NCBI RefSeq assembly: GCF_008795955.1
Contig: NZ_VMHN01000008.1
Location: 62,001-126,000, forward strand
Length of the DNA: 64,000 nt
Origin: Marinobacter denitrificans
Lineage (GTDB): Bacteria; Pseudomonadota; Gammaproteobacteria; Pseudomonadales; Oleiphilaceae
Direction of reading: 5' to 3'
A program made the translations under genes and the position numbers. The stretch's first letter is position 1. Each line of letters begins with the position of its first letter. Positions 61,298 through 64,000 of the stretch are shown piece after piece. Below the pieces are notes generated by a model. The model ran no database searches. It saw only the letters and a list, made by a program, of their open reading frames with translations, and had not been told where the DNA came from.

Positions 61298-62485
61298 ATG
61301 CAGAGGAATCGCCGGCCGCTGAACCCGGAACACCAGCTCTCCCACCTGCCCATGTCCGGGATTATCCGCTCCCGCATCAAACGGCTCTTCACCATTCTTG
61401 CAGGGTTACTGATCGCCCAGGTACTGATTATCTGGACAGCGGAAGATCTCACGCTGTTCGAATCCACCTGGATGACCATGACCACGTTGGTGACCGTGGG
61501 TTACGGCGACTTTGCCCCGGAAACCTATATAGGCAGGGTCAGCACCATCCTTATGATGTTCGTTGGTGCAATCACCCTGTTAACACTGATTGTGAGTGAT
61601 TACATCGAGTACCGGTTCTACCGCCGGGAACGCATCCTAACCGGACGCTGGATATACGCCATGAAAGACCACATTATTATCATCAACACACCACAAACCG
61701 GCGGCGAGCAGTATTTTTCACGCTTTGCCTCACAGATGCGCTCTGTTCCGGGCTACGAAACTGTCCCTATCATGATACTGACGCGTCACTTTCCCAACGG
61801 ACTGCCCCCGGAGTTGGCGGACCACGGCCTCGTGCATTTCCATGGTTCCGGCAGCGATCCCGACGCCCTGAAGGCAGTACATGCAGGCAGCGCACGACAT
61901 ATCATTGTACTGGCCGCCGACGAGTCGGACCCGTCCTCTGACAGCCTGACCTTTGACATCGTCCACCGCCTGAGCGAATCCAACCTTGGGCAAAAAATCA
62001 CCGCTGAATGTGTCCGGGACGAAAACCGCTCGCGCTTCACCGCTACGGGGGTACGGACCGTAATCCGTCCGGTCCGGACCTACCCTGAAATCATGGTCCG
62101 GTCAGTGGTAGCCCCCGGGTCCGAAAAAGTGCTGGAAGATCTGTTCAACTACCAGAACGACCATCCCCACCGCTACGAAATCAAACTGGATGACCTGACC
62201 TGGGCAGACATTGTCAGCGCGCTTATCCGCCATGGCATTGGCACCGCGCTGGCCTATATCGACGATAACAACGACGTGGTCTGCCACCCACCGACGGAAC
62301 AGGAGGTCGAAGGCAAGGGGCTGATCGTGCTGGTGAAGTCCAGTGAAACGCCTGACGTAGGCGTGGTTGAAGAGGCTCTGGCCCGCTACCGAGAATTCAT
62401 CAAAAAATGGCACGATTTGCAGGATCAGGCCGCAAAAGAGGAATCCTCAGCGGCAAACACTGCAGATCAGGAAACTCCCACGTAG
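61298..62485 (+). CDS. Potassium channel with C-terminal RCK/TrkA-N-like domain
   Basis: The 395-residue product has one short two-helix pore module: TM1 at about 30-46, a pore loop with the selectivity filter TVGYGD at residues 66-71, and TM2 at about 80-100. A cytosolic regulatory domain follows (from about 117), with a second, TrkA-C-like part (about 300-370). This is the KcsA/MthK layout. The usual GxGxxG of the RCK nucleotide site is not obvious (HIIIINTPQTGGEQY), so NAD or nucleotide binding is uncertain. A GGAT precedes the ATG. It is divergent from glnE across 81 bases. Confidence 0.88.
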   Translation: MQRNRRPLNPEHQLSHLPMSGIIRSRIKRLFTILAGLLIAQVLIIWTAEDLTLFESTWMTMTTLVTVGYGDFAPETYIGRVSTILMMFVGAITLLTLIVSDYIEYRFYRRERILTGRWIYAMKDHIIIINTPQTGGEQYFSRFASQMRSVPGYETVPIMILTRHFPNGLPPELADHGLVHFHGSGSDPDALKAVHAGSARHIIVLAADESDPSSDSLTFDIVHRLSESNLGQKITAECVRDENRSRFTATGVRTVIRPVRTYPEIMVRSVVAPGSEKVLEDLFNYQNDHPHRYEIKLDDLTWADIVSALIRHGIGTALAYIDDNNDVVCHPPTEQEVEGKGLIVLVKSSETPDVGVVEEALARYREFIKKWHDLQDQAAKEESSAANTADQETPT

Positions 62486-62490
62486 CGGCA

Positions 62491-63348
62491 CTAGCCTGCG
62501 GCAATGGCCAGTTGAAGCTGCCCGAGCGCCTTGCCAGCAGCGAGGTCGTTGACAGTCGCTCCCTCGGCGAGAGACCGGATCACTTGCTGATACAGAGTTT
62601 CAACACCGCGCGCACTTGCCAGCCGGCTGATCGCACCAAGCTCATCTTTGTCGACAGGTATCGGCTGGCTGGTTAGCCAGGACGCACTTAACAGAAACAG
62701 GAAATCGTTCACTGTGAACTCTGAATGCGTGTTCGCCTCCGCCACCGGTCGATAAAGCCCTGCCTGGTAATAACCCTGCTCGGCCTTACTGACCAGGTTA
62801 AGAAATACAGGCACTTCGTCCGCCAGCCTTCTCGCCCATTTGAGTAAGGCCGATGGTTCTCCCGTCTTGAGTTCAAATTCAATCTCGTTAAGGGGTCGCG
62901 ACTGGCCCGCAGCCACGATCTCGCCGGAATCGAGGGCTACCTCAATCAGGGTTTCGCCCTGCTCAATCATTACCACCCGGCGCTCAAAATTGGTTTCGAA
63001 GACGGGTTGCAGTGCGGCAAGGTTGACGCTTTGCCCCACCGGCGTGTCCGCAATCAGCCCTAATTTGAGCTTCGTACCAATCAGCGGCCACTCCCACTCC
63101 TGCCGGCGATGGGCGCCATCCACAAACTCGCCCCGGGTTTTCAGGGTCTGGATGGACTTGTTCCCCATTTTGCGGATCCGCAAGGCTGTTTTCTGTCGGT
63201 TGAGGTCACCCCCTGGCGTGTCGTAATAGGTATTGCCCAGTTGGAGAGTGTCTGACTCATAGGTATTTGGCTGGCTCAACAGCCAGGCGAGCGCGTGATC
63301 GAGATCAGCCTGCGCCACACTGAGCTTGATTTCGAGTTCCTGGGCCAT
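62491..63348 (-). CDS. CYTH-domain inorganic triphosphatase (YgiF-like)
   Basis: CYTH proteins form an eight-strand tunnel that binds triphosphate. The product from ATG 63348 is 285 residues and starts with the signature ExExK (residues 4-8 of MAQELEIKLSV). The following acidic/basic strand residues fit the fold: LGNTYYDTP, ALRIRKMG, QTLKTRG, EWEWPL, FERRVVMI, VALDSGEI and EIEFELKTG. E. coli YgiF has an extra CHAD domain; here only a helical tail of about 90 residues follows. A CAGGAG lies 7 bases before the ATG, which rules out the longer frame to 63387. Polyphosphate or triphosphate hydrolysis is the likely activity. Confidence 0.88.
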   Translation of the reverse strand: MAQELEIKLSVAQADLDHALAWLLSQPNTYESDTLQLGNTYYDTPGGDLNRQKTALRIRKMGNKSIQTLKTRGEFVDGAHRRQEWEWPLIGTKLKLGLIADTPVGQSVNLAALQPVFETNFERRVVMIEQGETLIEVALDSGEIVAAGQSRPLNEIEFELKTGEPSALLKWARRLADEVPVFLNLVSKAEQGYYQAGLYRPVAEANTHSEFTVNDFLFLLSASWLTSQPIPVDKDELGAISRLASARGVETLYQQVIRSLAEGATVNDLAAGKALGQLQLAIAAG

Positions 63349-63387
63349 TGCCACTCCTGGTAGGCGGAATTTGATATCAGCATACAT

Positions 63388-63421
63388 AAAAAAACCGGCA
63401 GCCCGAAGGCTACCGGTTTTT
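63388..63421 (-). terminator. Intrinsic terminator after the porin gene
   Basis: AAAAACCGG pairs with CCGGTTTTT and the inner AGCC with GGCT around a CGAA loop (one C-A mismatch). On the minus strand it is followed by seven T. It starts about 30 bases after the porin stop and before the CYTH gene. Confidence 0.85.
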
Positions 63422-63451
63422 CGACTACGTTTTGACTAGCTGGTTAGCTGA

Positions 63452-64000
63452 TCAGAAGTAGTAAACAGCGCCGATAGAGGCGATGGAGCGCTCGTCAGTA
63501 AACGCAGTGTTACCCTGCTCATCTTCGTACTCATACACGTCATCACCGCCACCCAGGTAGCCTTCAAAGTAGACGTACATGTGGTCGGAGAGGTTGTGGA
63601 GAGCCTGCAGAGTGATGGTATCGCGCTCAGTATCTGCAGAGTCGTCAGCTTCACCCAGCTCGTATGACAACGCGAACTGGTTTGCACCGATGGTGTAAAT
63701 ACCCATAATGCCAAACAGGTCCCCAGCGTCGTCCCGGGTGTGGAATTCACCGGTCAAGCGGAGGTTGTCCAGATTGTAGCTTGCACGCAGACCATAGGTG
63801 TTCTCGTTGTTGCCATCGCTGGTGTCGTTGGAGTCAACGGCAGCAGCCAGTTCCAGCGCGTCCATCTCGTAAACAGCGGCCAATTGGTACGGGTATGACT
63901 TGTCACTGCCACCCTTGGTGTCATTGTCGCCATTAACCTGCACGGCAGCCCAAAGGCTCAGACCGCCGAAAGACGGGGACATGTACTGGACCAGGTCACC
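63452..64000 (-). CDS. Outer-membrane porin (C-terminal part; 5' end beyond the window)
   Basis: The visible 182 codons read as alternating amphipathic strands with acidic turns (Asp/Asn/Gly-rich), typical of a gammaproteobacterial trimeric porin. Examples are YPYQLAAVYEMDALELAAAV, TYGLRASYNLDNLRLTGEF and NQFALSYELGEADD. The protein ends AVYYF, the C-terminal Phe that the BAM machinery recognises. The frame runs out of the window at 64000, so the signal peptide and first strands are not seen. Specificity cannot be judged. Confidence 0.9.
   Translation of the reverse strand, partial: GDLVQYMSPSFGGLSLWAAVQVNGDNDTKGGSDKSYPYQLAAVYEMDALELAAAVDSNDTSDGNNENTYGLRASYNLDNLRLTGEFHTRDDAGDLFGIMGIYTIGANQFALSYELGEADDSADTERDTITLQALHNLSDHMYVYFEGYLGGGDDVYEYEDEQGNTAFTDERSIASIGAVYYF

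Noticed and set aside
1..64000. tRNA, rRNA, CRISPR arrays, insertion sequences
   Set aside because: I looked for cloverleaf ends, regularly spaced direct repeats and transposase motifs and saw none.

Overview
The window reads as chromosomal DNA of a marine gammaproteobacterium, most likely Marinobacter or a close relative. The basis is gene order and protein resemblance only. The left third follows an arrangement I know from Pseudomonas almost gene for gene: aroK-pilQPONM / ponA / malic enzyme / rpmE / priA-argS-SPOR-hslVU, then HAD phosphatase / rppH-ptsP. Coding density is very high and overlapping start/stop codons are common. No rRNA, tRNA, insertion sequence, CRISPR array or replication origin was recognised.

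Layout. 1-5.4 kb: shikimate kinase (cut by the left edge) and the type IV pilus alignment operon pilMNOPQ on the minus strand. 5.6-16.8 kb: cell-wall synthase ponA, a single-domain malic enzyme, ribosomal protein L31, primosomal helicase priA, argS, an FtsN-like SPOR protein, and the HslVU protease behind a sigma-32-type promoter. 16.9-23.7 kb: a patatin-like protein lacking its serine nucleophile, the nitrogen PTS enzyme ptsP with rppH, a HAD phosphatase, an rRNA methyltransferase and gcvH. 23.8-27.1 kb: divergent metR/metE with a perfect MetR box. 27.1-33.8 kb: an orphan type VI secretion module (vgrG, a VasX-like pore-forming effector, a membrane protein that is probably its immunity factor). 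33.9-40.0 kb: cpdA, a DUF1249 gene and nudF, then thiC under a TPP riboswitch, and tolC. 40.1-57.2 kb: a lipopolysaccharide region with Kdo transferase, two lipid A-type acyltransferases, six glycosyltransferases besides waaA (including a heptosyltransferase), several sugar kinases, an O-antigen ligase and a Stealth-family phosphotransferase. Its right half is visibly AT-richer. 57.3-64 kb: ilvE, glnE, a K+ channel with a cytosolic regulatory domain, a CYTH triphosphatase and the end of a porin.

How the genes work together. Most of the window is envelope biology: pilus assembly, peptidoglycan, LPS core and O-antigen synthesis, TolC export and contact-dependent killing. The rest is housekeeping metabolism with readable control sites (TPP riboswitch, MetR box, heat-shock promoter, several intrinsic terminators).

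Most notable structure. Three intergenic elements at 23202-23311, 36076-36185 and 36284-36393 are each exactly 110 nt. Each has a conserved 54-nt core enclosed by 28-nt arms that are complementary to each other (28/28, 27/28 and 26/28 pairs), yet the arms differ in sequence between copies. The core holds two smaller hairpins, one of which shows a compensatory base-pair change, so each element can fold as a three-way junction. I know of no named family that matches. Two of the copies flank a REP-like palindrome between thiC and nudF.
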